A DNA stretch of 64,000 bases, taken from contig CM070721.1 of NCBI GenBank assembly GCA_036346275.1, forward strand, positions 8,692,452-8,756,451, in the 5' to 3' direction. The position numbers and the translations under genes are program-made. This document shows, piece by piece, positions 33,948 to 46,373 of the stretch (position 1 is its first letter; every line of letters begins with the position of its first letter). The notes beneath the pieces were generated by a model. The model did no database searches. It was not told where the DNA came from and saw nothing but the letters and a program-made list of their open reading frames with translations. This DNA is from Otatea glauca (lineage: Eukaryota > Streptophyta > Magnoliopsida > Poales > Poaceae).

Positions 33948-34023
33948 AGGTGAAGAATCCGATCTCCTCGATGAAACATACGCTGATGCAGGATACGGGG
34001 ATTTTAATGACGAATTTTTCTAA
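33948..34023 (+). other. possible terminal exon-like block in L4
   Basis: After an acceptor-like TATTTTTAG, the frame GGT GAA GAA reads GEESDLLDETYADAGYGDF and stops at TAA about 24 codons on. It is acidic like the RRVE block. In phase, the donor at 32712 (G) plus GT would join the two. L1 and L5 have the same acceptor text followed by a different frame of similar length. Confidence 0.4.
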
Positions 34024-34218
34024 GGATTTTTCCTTGTCAGTTGCCTGTGGGGATATTGGGTTAAATGGCATACTACAAGAAATGGTCTCCACTTCCATGT
34101 TTATTTTTGGTATTGTAAAAATATTATGTAACCTTACTTCCACTGTGTAATAAAGTTTATGTTTGACTGTGATATCAATTTGTATTTGTGCGTACTAGCC
34201 ACTGATCATGGGACTAGT

Positions 34219-34485
34219 ACGGGCAACCAGGAGTCGACGGACCACGCTTCGTCAATCTTTAGCCATAGTTTAGATCTAATCTTCATTGTAAATAGGGCTA
34301 GACAACTCGCTCTGTACTCGATACACCAACTACATACATCATCAAAACAGGACGTAGGGTATTACACTATTACTCCATCCGAGAGCCTGAACCTGTATAC
34401 ATCATGTGCTGCCGTCTTCGTACTTGAATCTGACACCGAAGGTACCCATGATCATAAGTTTATTGTCAAATTCTGACCGTCGATA
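34219..34485 (+). repeat. 5' LTR, 3' part only (Tat-type)
   Basis: Matches the last 265 bp of the LTR at 58573-59205 (GGGCAACCAGGAGTCGACGG to TTCTGACC). The first 370 bp are missing; L4 abuts the break. Confidence 0.88.
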
Positions 34486-34486
34486 G

Positions 34487-34504
34487 TTTGCGTGCCAGGT
34501 AGGG
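34487..34504 (+). other. PBS of Tat-type element
   Basis: TTTGCGTGCCAGGTAGGG follows the LTR end and matches the PBS of the minus-strand gypsy element at 3421-3437 with one change. Confidence 0.75.
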
Positions 34505-35847
34505 AGGGGCCTTCAACTATTTTTGCAGATCAAGCATATCTTCATTGTGCGCTCACATCGAATTCTTTGACGATAACTCCTGCGATAATTTCTGCTCGAT
34601 CACCGTCATCGACCAAGCACCCGCAGTCAGATCTGAGATCACCTTCAGAATCATGCGCTATCGATGGTGACGGAAATCTAATCCACGTCGGCTTCACCGA
34701 GTCCCGCTCTTGGGATCCATGCCGAGATGTGGGGGTTCATAGACTTCGACCCTATGGAGCCCAATGTTCTCATGTACATCGAGACGGAGAGCGATAGCGA
34801 AAGCGACCGCCATAGCAGCCAGAACAACAACCGAATAGATCGATGCTTATTCATGGTCAAGGCCAGCAATGGTGCTACTACTGACAATTCCCAAGAAATA
34901 AATCCAGGGTCAGACACCACAGAGGGTCAGGGACACTAGATCCCTCTGTACACGCCTCAAGATCCTACAGCGGTGATGGCTGCAGCCTGGGCGGCCGCAA
35001 ACGCTTTTGCTCCCAATATCGTAGATCATCAGTGAGATCTAGCAGCCGCGGCCATAGCTGGGATCATGGCCAACCTGTCGAAGTAATTTTACCTCAATGA
35101 TCCAATGACGCCCCACCTATGGGTATCAGATCTTTAGGGACAACAAATCCCTCGATAGCACAACCACAACGGAGGGCCTGATCGCGCCCGGGAGCAGCAT
35201 CCCGCCAGAGCCACAACAACGACATCTTCAATACCACTGAGGCAAATATCCGGTGCACTCACATGTTGTTGAAATCTCTTCCGCCACTGGATCCGGGCAA
35301 CCCGATAACTCCAGTGTTCAATCAGATGAAAACACTACTTGATGCAGCGTAAGCTCAGACTGCTGAGTGGTCAACTCGAGGATCGGATGCCCCAGTCAGT
35401 AGGGCACTAGGCGCCAGCTGCTAGGACCATCCCACAATCGTCATCGAGTAGTAAGATTGGCGGTGGCTAGCTCTAACCGTCACGCTTCCAAGACAGTTCG
35501 TTCCAACCCCATCAGAGACGTCCCAAGGATCTTCTTGATCATATTCCTCATGATCAATGGGATTTGCGTGACGTCCTTCGCGGTTGAAGGAAGGAACGCT
35601 ACCGGGAAGACTGCGAGCGATGGGAAAATGAGTCCCCATCTTCGAGGGACCAATCTCTCGCACGCCGAGCCCGATGGGATGAATCTCAGCCTTCGAGGGG
35701 CCGCTCGCTTCAACATGCGCCAATCGCGCCTTGCTGTTTGCTTCAACATGTGCGCGATTGGCGTCGTTGACGTTGTCGTTCTTAGGGACTTTGTACGACT
35801 TGTAAACCTTCTCTCAAATTGTGAAGCCCTGCATCTGGATGAACGCT
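34505..35847 (+). pseudogene. Tat-type leader and gag N-terminal region, decayed
   Basis: No long frame survives. Short plus-strand stretches are rich in Arg, Asp, Glu and Ser (for example WDESQPSRGRSLQ near 35680-35720), as in the hydrophilic N-terminal gag of this lineage. The piece ends at the L5 insertion (35848), and the gag core resumes at 42347. Confidence 0.55.
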
Positions 35848-37385
35848 TGTAACATCCCAAAAATTCTAAATAATAAAAATAGAAATACAAAAATTAGAAA
35901 ATGAAATTGAATAGGATTTTTAATTAGAATGTCAAGAATGAATTAAAATATTATCTTCTATTTCAATATCTTGAAATTCAACCATAATAAAAGGATGAGT
36001 TACAAAATAAAACTTCAAATCAAACAAAATATGAAAATAAGTTGGAAATAAAAATTTACATTGAAATTCCAACTAATCTAAAATTTTATTGAATTTTGGT
36101 TCTTAAGAGAATCTTTAGTTCTGCTAATTTCATTTTCTCTACAATACAAAACTTAAAGTACAACAAGAAAATAAATTTCAACATTTGAATATATTTATTG
36201 ATGATTTGTATGATTTTTTCTGAATTTATTTTGATTTGTTTGAATTTCCTTGATTTTTGTTCCAAAGGAAAAATCTTTCCTATAATCATAATAATAGATA
36301 AAGAAAAGAGTAAAAAGTTTATAACAAAAAAATAAAAAAAATTATTTAAACATATAAATTATTTAGAAATTAATTTTTGAAGTTAAAGGTCATATCAAGA
36401 TATTTAAAGAAGTTACAAGTCACATCAAAGCAATTAAGAGTGCAATTAATGATTCTTGACTAGCAACAGTAAATTTGTCAGATTTAAATAAAACTCATAA
36501 TGCATTAATTCGACCTTAATTTTTTATATTATATTAAATATGGATCATCCCATCAAAATTAAAAATATAAGGAATTAATAATTATATTTGATAATTTTAA
36601 AAATTCAAAAATAGAAAAGCTGAAAATCTGGTAATTTCAATCTCAGAATTTTAGTAAATAAAATATACTTAATTGGAAGTTTAAAATTTTACATGAGACT
36701 AATACGGAAATAATTAACGTTCAAAATTTTTTTCACAAATAGTTCATAAGTTATAAGCTCCCAGATAAATCAAATACAGAAAACTAAAATCTATGCATAG
36801 TGCACTGTTAGAATTTTTATAAATTCTACATGAATCATATAATTTTGAAAATTTAACTGTTCCTTCTAACCTGTCTTTTGTACATGCCATAAAATTCTCA
36901 TGAAATTAACATAACGATTGCTAACTGATTCATTGAACCCAAAGCCATCTTAATCTGCTGTCAGCACAAAGGGGAGATGAATTCCCTCCTCCTCCCATCT
37001 TCCTTGAAGCTTCCTCAGCCCAGTACATCCCCTCTGGCGCAGCAAAAGAACCCCCTCCAATTAAATGTCCAGGATCTACCATGATGAAAGCACAGTGCTA
37101 CAATTACAAGCCAATTAAAGCACCAAATCTTTAGAGGATAAGGCAGTTTCATCTCTTGTCAATGAAGCAGTGCACATTTCCTGTAGATGACCCCACCTGG
37201 AAGCCTCAAGCTTTGCCCTGGTTCATTTCTCCTGCGCATAGCAAGGAAGGATGCATGCATTCTGTTTCATCTCCACAGCAATGATGAAGCCCCATCAATG
37301 CTCTGCTCTTTAAGCCACCATTCATCTCACCCGAACATGAGATCATTTCCCCTTAATTGCACTGCCTTGCCCATGCCCTGCACCT

Positions 37386-37393
37386 TATATAAA
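37386..37393 (+). promoter_or_regulatory. TATA box of L5
   Basis: TATATAAA about 1.5 kb from the L5 start, followed by a Ser/Pro/His-coding-like stretch without recognisable domains. Confidence 0.55.
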
Positions 37394-39674
37394 CCAGCAT
37401 GAATGCCTTAGTCCATTCACCAACATCTCATAAACCTTCTTCCTCACAAACAAGCTCCAATTCAGAGCATGGCCACCATTTCACCTGGCTCCATCCAGAA
37501 CAGCCGCTCCATGCCATTGCGCCACCACCTCGGGTCGCCATAGCACCGGCAGAGATTACCTACAGACTCACCAAGGTCCCCTCTACCCATTTTAATAGTC
37601 TTCATCTTTCCTCAGCTCCCGCTGCACCACCGGCTATGCTCGCCAGAGACCAGCCATGGCGCTGCCCTGAGTTTCCCTATTTTGTTTTCCTTTCTCTAGT
37701 TGAAGCCTCGATGAATGAGTAGACTAGTTAAGTGGCTAGCTGTATGGCATGTGGGACCAGTATGGTCTGTGTGTGGTTAGCTAAGTTCAGGAGCGATGTG
37801 TTAGTAGATGCTAGTCCTTGAAAAACTAGTTTATGAATACTCAATATGATCAGACTTCATAATATAGCAAAAATCATTATAATAGTTGTTCGTAGTACTT
37901 TAGCCGAAACATGCCTTCACATGATGTAAGTAAATATGAGGCCTTAAAAATATATAAAATGTCATAACTTGAATGTTGGGATGAGGTTGAGTTAATCCCA
38001 AAATACCCGTACAGTTAAGCTCATGATAATCGGCAAAAAGATCTAATTTGGATTGCTTTCATAAAAGACTTCATTCTTCATGTACATATAAAGTATCGTA
38101 GCTAAAAGCAAAATAATACAAAATTAGTTCTAGAACAGTTCTAGGATCATCACCTGCTAATGCCAGAAAAATAAATGAATAATCATGTGTAGTGTAGTGT
38201 AGTCGCAAACGAAAAGCGAAATCCGACTAGTTACAATGTTAACTTTATGGTCATTTATGCTATTTCTGCAACAAATAAAATATCTCGTCTAAACACTAAA
38301 ATTTATAAAATTAGTTTAAAAATACTCTCCAAAGTACATGGCACCATATTCTAAATAAATAATTTCACTTCATCATACTTTGCATATAAATCTTGATAGC
38401 AAAATAACCTTAAGTATTATGTTTTCAGAAACGCTTAAGCCTTTTCGGCAACTCATAAAACAACTCGTCTAAATGAAAATTTTATGAAGAATAGCCCAGA
38501 AATTATCCTTGAGATATGTTCTACCATAATCTGGAAAAATATTCTTTTTATGACTTGCTTTGCATCTGAATCTTGCTAGCTCAGTACCCTTAAGTGTTAT
38601 GGTCATCAAAAACCTTAATACCACTTCAACTATTTCAGCAATGAATAAAGCATCTCGTCTAAATCCTAAAATTTATAAAATTAGCTTAGGAATGCTCCCA
38701 AAAGTATAGACCACGTTATTATGAAGAAATTATCTTGTTTCACCATGTTCTGCATATAGATCCTGTCATCCAAATAACCCTAAATATTATGATATTCATA
38801 ATCCATAATATGAATAAACGAGCTTTAATAATAAATAATAAATCAATGGTTAAGATATTCATTTTAACCAAGACCTTCTTGCAAACTAGGATACGTAACC
38901 AATAGCCCAACCTAACAGATCTAGTATATATATATTCAAAACGAATTCTTACGCAAAGTCAGTTAAGGATTAAGTACTACTCATATATAATATGATAACT
39001 AATGTTTTAATCCTATTAATCCAAATAATTTTAGCATCTATAATTCGAAGTTATAAATACAAGAATACATAATTTTAGCCTCTTGAATTCGTAAAACAAG
39101 AATAAATAATGTATGAAAGAATCTGCATCCGTTCTTTATAGCAAGTCTTTATTTGATATACTGTATGTCTTCTTTTTGCCCTTATTGAAATTGTTGTTCG
39201 CTACATTTCAATTGAACGATATGTAGAACCCGACGTCACTAATTCCATCATCAACCACGCCAGTTGCAGCCGCGACTTCGTCATAAACAACAATTAAGCA
39301 AGGCAAGCACCCCCTTTGATCATATTGATCCCAGTATTTAATTTTCATTGTATTTATCGAAATATTTCATGCATGAGTTTATTTTCTGTAAATTCGCTAT
39401 TTTGTGGTACTGGTAGATATACCTGTTGTCTCATGAAACTTCCTTGATAAGTATGGACATGTGAACCTTGATAACCATATAAACGGATTATACAATACAT
39501 AATGTCAACTTGGGTATATGCGATTATTAACAATGCTTAGCCATGCTTTAGAACCAACGTTGAATATGATCAAATCAAAGTTTATTCTTGAGAATTTAAA
39601 AAGGTTGGTTACGATATGATGTCAATTGTTGGTATTTTGACTAAAAACCCCAAAATAAAACTATGGTTTTGATG

Positions 39675-39746
39675 CGGGCAATTATTGGCAATAGCCGGCT
39701 GTGCAAGAGATGGACTTGTACGTAGTGTAGGGGAGATTATTGCCCG
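39675..39746 (+). other. conserved stem-loop of the long-LTR family, L5 copy
   Basis: Outer stem CGGGCAAT (39675-39682) with ATTGCCCG (39739-39746). Inner stem GTGCAAG/CTTGTAC with one G-U pair. Confidence 0.65.
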
Positions 39747-41096
39747 TGTCGGATTAAGGACCGAGCTATGGGTTATTTTCAAGCCAAGAAAATCATACAA
39801 CCACGAGTGCTGGTATGGGACAACCTTAACCTATTAAGTTGCTTAGGTCTAGCTTTGCACATTGGTAGGTGGGAGATAGTATGGGCAATCCCTTCTAAGC
39901 TTGCTTATAAGGGGCTTCCACACCGAGGTGTGGGTAAATGCATATTGGTACAACGATGTACGCCTTGTTATGGGAAGAAACTGTTTCTTGCAGAGATGGA
40001 CTGCCTATATTATTGATCTACATGCATAGATGGACTATCATGTTTTATTTAATTATGTTTCTTCTTCTATAACAAGGATTCAACGTCATTGGGCTGGTGC
40101 AAAGCTAGGTCTATATAATGTAACGGTTATGTTATGATCTCTCTGCGGCACACCAAAGGAAGTGTGCTAATAGCTTGCACAAAGAGCTGATCATTTCTTG
40201 TGGGTAAAGCTGTACACCTCTACAGAGTGAAAATCTAATTAATTAGCCACACCTATGGTCAAAGGCACTTGGTAACGTAATCACATGGTTAGCAGTTTTA
40301 CTATTTTCAAAATGGGATGATTTTCACCTGATGTGCCTTGTTTTGGCAAAGATTATGGTTACACCATGTGTTGGCAAGGAATGGATATGTCAGCATTGGA
40401 TTATTGGATCATTGATTTATTCAATGCTCACGAAGGACTGTGAGTATTACTTATGCTTTACTTATTTCTTATCAGTCAAACATGCTTTATTAAATTCCGT
40501 TTGCAAATAACAACTTGATTTACAAATTCAATTTCGCTTTATGCAAATTAATCGTAGAAGCCTTTCCTTTGAAATGGCCTGCATATATTATAGGATTTGC
40601 TAAAGTCTTGCGGAGTACGTAAAGTACTCACCCTTGTTTATTATGTTGTTTTAGGTGAAAAAAGATAGCGAAACTTCGAAAGATCTCTTTTTGTCGCAGG
40701 ATGCGGGATTTTCAATAAAGCGACCTTTCTAGGGATTATGCCTTGTCAGTTGCCTAAGGGATTGGATGGGCACACTACAAGACTTTGCTTCTTCTGTTGC
40801 TATATTTATATACTCTGAGTTGTAAGAATATATTGTACATATAGCTTCCGCTTGAATAAAATGATGTATGGATGTGATTCCAATTGTTGAAAATGTGCGT
40901 ACTAGCCACTGATCATGGGACTAGTACTGTATGCTCATTAGATTTCCATTTTTACATTTATGCAAAAATGGGGGTCATTACAACGCCTCCATCTTGGCCT
41001 TCCAAAACTAAAAATCAACACCACCAAACACACACGGTTTTGTCGAATAACGATCCATTGATCTAATCACCAGTTAAGATAAATTAGAAAAACCAT

Positions 41097-41108
41097 GCTC
41101 TGATACCA
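41097..41108 (-). other. PBS (tRNA-Met) of a minus-strand copia element
   Basis: The minus strand reads TGGTATCAGAGC, two bases from the LTR end at 41111. Little or none of the internal region remains to its left. Confidence 0.85.
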
Positions 41109-41110
41109 CT

Positions 41111-42345
41111 TGTAGGATCGATATACACTGAACTAGCAATCAGGGAGGGTGAATGATGCACAGAAGCTAAAATAAAATTTTTGATCTACTAAAACTTTAT
41201 CCCAATTCGGACTCAAATAATTGCTTCGTATTCAACAAAACAGAGTAGATGTATTCGGTAAATCATGAATTCCTAGAGATCCAACCATCGGATTGACTTG
41301 CAATATGAACAGAAGAAAATAGATTCCAATACGAATCTAACAAAAGAAGAATCATCTCAATCATACCTATGGATCAAAAGTCATAAACCCTGAAAGCAGA
41401 CTATGTCAGATAATGACGAAAATCAAGCAAACCCTAATTTCGTGATTAATCACAATCTACAAAAGATTAACCAACAAAACTTTGAGGAACACTAAATTAA
41501 TTCCCTAGGAAGGTTTTGGACGGATCAAATCAAGAAGAAACTCAAATAATCAAGATAGACAATGATTCAATCTACTAAACCGAAAACCAAGAGAAAACTG
41601 AAAAATGAAAATTCGGATAAACAGTAAACCCTACCGTGATCAGTACTCGCGAATACTGTAGGAAGGAACTGTAGCTTGCGAAAACACTGCAGCACGCGGT
41701 GGATTTTCAATCGCTGGCTCGCTCAGGCGCTCGGTTCGCACAGGAGGCTGAAGGAAAATTGATTTTCTCTCTTTTGTCTGGTTACAGCACTCCCCCAAAA
41801 GAATCTCAGCACTAAAACCACCAAATAAATAGGACACAACCCCTCCTATTTATAAGAAGCAAACTGGAGGAGTTTGCATTCAACTCAACTTGGCCCAACA
41901 TGGCCCAATAACTAAAAACATGCACGCGTATGGCCCACCCGCCATACTCACGTGACTCACAAGCATCTATGTGCACCATTCTCTAGATCGAATGTCCTGC
42001 ATGACATCGTTGACTACTAGGACCTCAGTTCCTCCCTGAACCTAGTCTCGAACCTCAGTTCCTCCATGAATCTAGTTCCGGTCCTGTCATCGACCACGTT
42101 CGCCCTCAAGCAACACCTGCACATGAATAAACACGAAAATCGTGTACGAGCACAAGTCCACGACTTGACTCAAGATCGGCCTGCAACTACTCAAATGAGC
42201 GCATTGCATCAAGCAAAATAATTACCATGTTATAATAAGCATATCAAATAATTATTTGAAACAACACATGCACAAGCACCACACATGACATGAGTACAAC
42301 CACTTTGCAATGCTAATTTCATCACTAAGCCAATATTTCAGCACA
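41111..42345 (-). repeat. copia 5' LTR, minus strand
   Basis: Starts TGTAGGATC on the plus strand next to the PBS. Near this end it has the GGGAGGGTGAATGATG text, equivalent to the G-run plus GTGAATAG of the SIRE-type LTR. A TATA-like box on the minus strand (CTTATAAATAGG, about 41845-41860) supports a promoter. The right boundary is set at CAGCACA because gag frame of the host gypsy element resumes at 42347; it is less certain than the left one. A short tandem repeat of CTCAGTTCCTCC lies at 42025-42070. Confidence 0.6.
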
Positions 42346-42346
42346 T

Positions 42347-42608
42347 GATTTCACAGTAATGGAATATTACGTGCTGACCACCCTGGATGGTGCGGCGAGA
42401 TCTTGGCTGCTCAACCTTCCACCTCGATTGATATAATCGTGGACGGAGTTGCGAGTCCAGTTCGTCGCCAACTTTCAAGGTACATATGAACACCCTGGAT
42501 CACGCAGCGACTTGCATCGGGTAATACAAAAGCCAGGGGAGTCATTGTGCAGCTTCATCTGATACTTCAGCGACAAGCACAACTCAATCCCTGACAACTT
42601 AGATAGTC
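42347..42608 (+). pseudogene. Tat-type gag core fragment
   Basis: Reads MEYYVLTTLDGAARSWLL, then LRVQFVANFQGTYEHPG, the same core as WSDLCDQFIANFQGTYERPG in the gypsy element at the left edge. Two in-frame stops. It passes directly into RT without the zinc knuckle or protease, so an internal deletion has occurred. Confidence 0.85.
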
Positions 42609-44070
42609 AAAGTGGGTGTCAACCTTCACCCCAAATAGAAGCTCGAGCTGGCCAAATTTCTTCGGGCAAACTGCGACGTGTTTGCGTGGCAACCGTCCGA
42701 CATGCCCAGGGTCCCTAAGGAGGTGACCGAGCATCGACTAGCTGTGGAATTGAGTGCTAGACCTGTGGTGCAGAAGCAGCGTAGATTTGCAGAAGACAGG
42801 AAGCAGGCCATACAAGAGGAAGTCGGTAAAATCCTAAAGGCTGGCTTCATTTGAGAAGTCTGTCACCCAACGTATCTGGCGAACCCTGTCGTCGTCAAGA
42901 AACCCAACGGCAAGTGAAAGATGTCCGTCAACTATACCGGCCTCAACATGGCTTGCCCCAAAGACCCTTTTCCTCTTCCCCGTATCGACCAAATAGTGGA
43001 CTCTACTACGGGCTGTGAACTGTTAAGTTTTCTAGATGCCTAATCGGGGTATCACCAAAATACCATCTTCGCAGAGGATGAGGAAAAAACTGCTTTTACG
43101 ACTCCCTTTAGTGTATTCCGTTATTTTAAGATGCCTTTCGGTTTGAAGTGTGTTGGTGCTACGTATCAACATTGTATCCAAAATTACTTGAAATCCCAAA
43201 TTAGGTGTAATGTGGAAGCGTACGTCGATGATATCGTAGTCAAGTTGAAAACCAGGAACACCTTAATCAGCGACCTCGAGGAAACATTCGACATCCTTAG
43301 GATGTATCGAATGATGCTTAACCCCCGAGAAGTGTACGTTCGGCGTTCCGTTCGGCAAGCTTCTCGGTTTTCTAGTTTCCAGTCGAGGCATCGAGGTCAA
43401 AAGCGTAAAATTGAGGCCATCGACCAGATGTGTTATCCGCGAACACTGAAGGAAGTGCAAAAGCTCACGGGTTGCATCGCAGCCCTTAGTCGATTCATCT
43501 CTCGAATTGGCGAACGAGGGTTGCCCTTCTTCAAATTACTCAAGAAGCAAAACACTTTCGAGTGGACCAAGGAGGCAGAAGAAGCTTTTCGAGATTTGAA
43601 AAGTTCTTATAATCTCCGTCAGTTTTAACCTCAGCTAACAAAAAGAAGAGCTTTTTTTGTACATTGCAGGTACCCCTCAAGTAGTAAGCACAGTCCTGAT
43701 GGTTGAGCGGGATTACCCCGAGTAAAAGGCCAAGGTCCAGAAACTGGTGTACTATGTGAGTGAGGTCTTGCATGATGCCAAGCTACGATACTCTCAAGTG
43801 CAGAAGATGTTGTACATCATCCTGATGACTTCCCGAAAGCTGCGACACTACTTCCAAGCGCGCAAGATTATGATCATGATGGCGTATTTGCTCATGGAGG
43901 TAATACACAACCGAGAGGCGATAGGGTGAATTGCACAGTGGGCGGTCAAACTCAACGAGTTCGAGGTCGATTTTGCACCGCAAACCAGCATCATGTCAAG
44001 AGCATTGGCGGACTTCATCACGGAATGGACGCATGTCAAAGAAAGAGAGAACAAGACGTTTGATGACCAC
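42609..44070 (+). pseudogene. Tat-type reverse transcriptase and connection, broken
   Basis: Starts with ANCDVFAWQPSDMPRVPKEV and runs through ILKAGFI, NPVVVKKPNGK, the CPKDPFPLPRID block and FGLKCVGATYQ to the catalytic YVDDIVVK (about 43220-43245). The continuation LTGCIAALSRFIS is at about 43465-43505. In-frame stops lie near 42853, 42917 and 43040, and frameshifts occur after 43625. The thumb/connection follows in another frame (VYYVSEVLHDAKLRYSQVQK, 43747-43929). Confidence 0.9.
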
Positions 44071-44071
44071 T

Positions 44072-44988
44072 AGACTATGTTCTTTGATGGGTCGCTCACG
44101 CTTCAGGGCTCGGTATCTGGCATCGTGCTCAAATCCCCAACAGGTGAGGAGCTTAAATATGTTATCTAACTCAATTTTCAAGCTTTAAATAATGTTGCAG
44201 AATACAAGGGACTGGTTAATGGGCTTCGCGTAGCTGTGTCACTTGGGACCAAACGACTACTCGTAAAAGGGGACTCACAGCTAGTCGTAAACCAAGTGCA
44301 GAAGGAGTACCAGCGCTCAGATGAAAACATGGCCACATATCTGAACGAGATTTGCAAGCTAGAGCACAGGTTCGAAGGGCTCTACGTAAGGCATATTAGA
44401 CGAAGTGACAACTCTACCGCCGACGAACTTGCCGGGCTCGCTTCGTCTCGTTCGCCCACGCCCATGGGAGTCTTCACTGAGAAACTCCTCAAACCATCTG
44501 TCTCCCCCGTACGGGAGGCAGATGCTACCCAACTCGACCAGCGGCCTGGTCGGGTCAGCGAGGCAGAACCCGCAGACATGAAAGCTGCACTACTCAAACG
44601 CGAGCTGACTTGGATGACTCCACTTCAAGCCTATCTCGAAGGTCGAGAGCTTCCTAACGATGATGCCTTAGCCGAGAAAATTGCGCGTAAGTATAAACTT
44701 TACGCATTGGTAGAAAGCAAGCTCTATCGAAAGGGGAGTAACGGAATCTTGATGAAGTGTATCACTCAGGAAGAGGGCAATAAGATATTGCTCGATGTCC
44801 ATGCAAGCATCTATGGCAACCATGCGTCCTATCACACCCTAGTCGGAAAGGTTTTCCGGCAAGGGTTCTATTGGCCAACTGCCCTCCAGGATACTTGCGA
44901 GGTGATGAAAAAGTGCAAGAGATGCCAATTTTACGGTAAGCAATCCACCCGACCAGCCCAAACCCTACAAACTATTCCTCTGTCTTGA
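44072..44988 (+). pseudogene. RNase H and integrase zinc-binding domain
   Basis: RNase H starts at MFFDGSLTLQGS (about 44074), is stopped by TAA near 44167, and continues with VAEYKGLVNGL, LLVKGDSQLVVNQ and DNSTADELA (to about 44440). From 44236 the frame is open for 250 codons, through a linker to the integrase HHCC part, HASIYGNHASYHT and CKRCQFYGK (about 44800-44945). It ends in a stop after TIPLS, just before the integrase core. Confidence 0.9.
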
Positions 44989-44994
44989 CCTTTC

Positions 44995-45672
44995 TCCGTC
45001 TGGGTCTTGGATATCTTGGGATTGTTCTCAAGAGCTCAAGGACGTTAAAAGTTCCACTTCGTGGTTATCGACACATTCACTAAGTGGATTGAAGATGAAC
45101 TCGTCACGAACATCACCTCTGAAGTGGCTAAGAAGTTCATGAGTAGCATCGTTACTCGATTCGGTATCCCTAATCGAGTAATCAAAGACCACGGTAGTCA
45201 GTTCAAAAGCAATGCTTTCATAGCCTTTTGCGAAGAATTGGGTATCAAACTTTGCTTCATTTCCATAGCTCACCCTCAAAGTAATAGTCAGGTCGAACGT
45301 GCCAACGGCATAATCTTGCAGGGGATCAAGACCCGCGTGTTCGATAGGCTCAAGGCTTACTCGATTTGTTGGGCGAAAGAACTCCCCTCGGTGCTGTGGG
45401 CTATTCGTACATTGACTAGTCAAGCCACTGGTGAAACAACATTTTTCTTTGTCTATGGAGTAGAAGCAGTGCTTCCGACCAAGTTAACATTCAGGTCACC
45501 TCGTGTGGACAACTACTCGGAAGAGGAACAGGAGCGGGTGCAAATAGATGATGTAAATCTACTCGAGAAGTATAGGGATCGAGAATCCGTTCGAGCAGCC
45601 AGTATCAACAAGTCTTGCGCAGATATCATAGCCAGAGAGTCCAGGAGAGAGCGCTTACAGCCGGGGAGTTAG
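44995..45672 (+). pseudogene. Tat-type integrase core
   Basis: The frame 45061-45672 carries the D,D-35-E residues in VIDTFTKWIE, IKDHGSQFKSN and SQVERANG, followed by ELPSVLWAIRT and the GVEAVLPTK segment. The upstream FSVWVLDILG part is in the same area but interrupted by a stop (near 44987) and a frameshift. The C-terminus runs to 45672, where a stop truncates it relative to relatives. Confidence 0.9.
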
Positions 45673-46102
45673 TACTATGAAAGGTGCAAAAGGCAAGAAA
45701 GAAAACAGAGTGAGGCAGATGACTACAAGTCCTGTCTATTTATAGCTATTTATAGCTCTGGGAACGGGTCACACTGTAGCAACGACTCCGTCAAGATCCG
45801 TTTCAATCCTAATCCATGAGATGTCCGTTGCACTTCCACACAAATACGGAAACCAAAGTGATGTTAAGTGATGACATTGACTGGATGATGCACCACGTGG
45901 AAGCCGAAGGGGTGCAAAGGCTGCAACAGTACTCCAATCATTCGGATTTAAAAAAATACTGGGCTTACCTATAGGCTCGGGGCCTCACGCGCCTAAGCGT
46001 ATGGTCAAGGCTACTATTTTTTATGCTCACGTCTACTCTCTTCTTGATATAGTCATCGAGTAGGGAGTCGGGGGCTACATCATGCATTTTTTACGCATAT
46101 GC
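45673..46102 (+). other. Tat-type 3' region before solo-LTR insertion
   Basis: Non-coding. A polypurine-like GAGTCGGGGGCTAC lies at about 46066-46079. The SIRE-type solo LTR insertion follows at 46108. Confidence 0.6.
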
Positions 46103-46373
46103 TCTACTAAAGGACCATGTGGAGGTCCATCCATGTTTGTGATGAGTATTTGACTTTATTTGAGCAAGGTGTGCTCAGGTTAGAGTTTGATTTAAATTGG
46201 AATTTGAAGCAATTTGAGTCTTCTCCTGTTTTTACGGTAGTACCGGCCAGGACGAACAAAGATAAATTTCAATGTGTGGACTTTGCTGGATTTCTTGCAT
46301 ATCATTGTGGGCATTGCTATGTGAGGAGTTTTCTTGTTTTTTATGGTTGCAGGTCGATGATGCTAGGTCATGG

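Larger units (their letters stand above)
30275..34218 (+). mobile_element. long-LTR family copy L4, nearly complete
   Basis: Starts TGTAATAGCC inside L3. It has a TATA box at 31269 and a GC-rich Pro/Ser/Arg-coding-like patch (31270-32160). The RRVE block (32643), the stem-loop (33067-33135), the GAGTAC hairpin (33909-33924) and the TTTTTAG/GTGAA junction (about 33948) follow. It lacks only the last 50-60 bp and is joined there to the 3' part of a gypsy LTR. It is the most diverged family member and its short reading blocks are the most open. Confidence 0.85.
35848..40982 (+). mobile_element. long-LTR family copy L5, complete
   Basis: Starts TGTAACATCCC, ends GGGGTCATTACA and is 5135 bp. Flanks are ACGCT (35843-35847) and ACGCC (40983-40987), a target duplication with one mismatch. 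TATA is at 37386, the RRVE-type block at 39217, the stem-loop at 39675-39746, the GAGTAC hairpin at 40613-40629 and AATAAAATG near 40855. There is no gag or pol, so it reads as a solo LTR. Confidence 0.85.
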
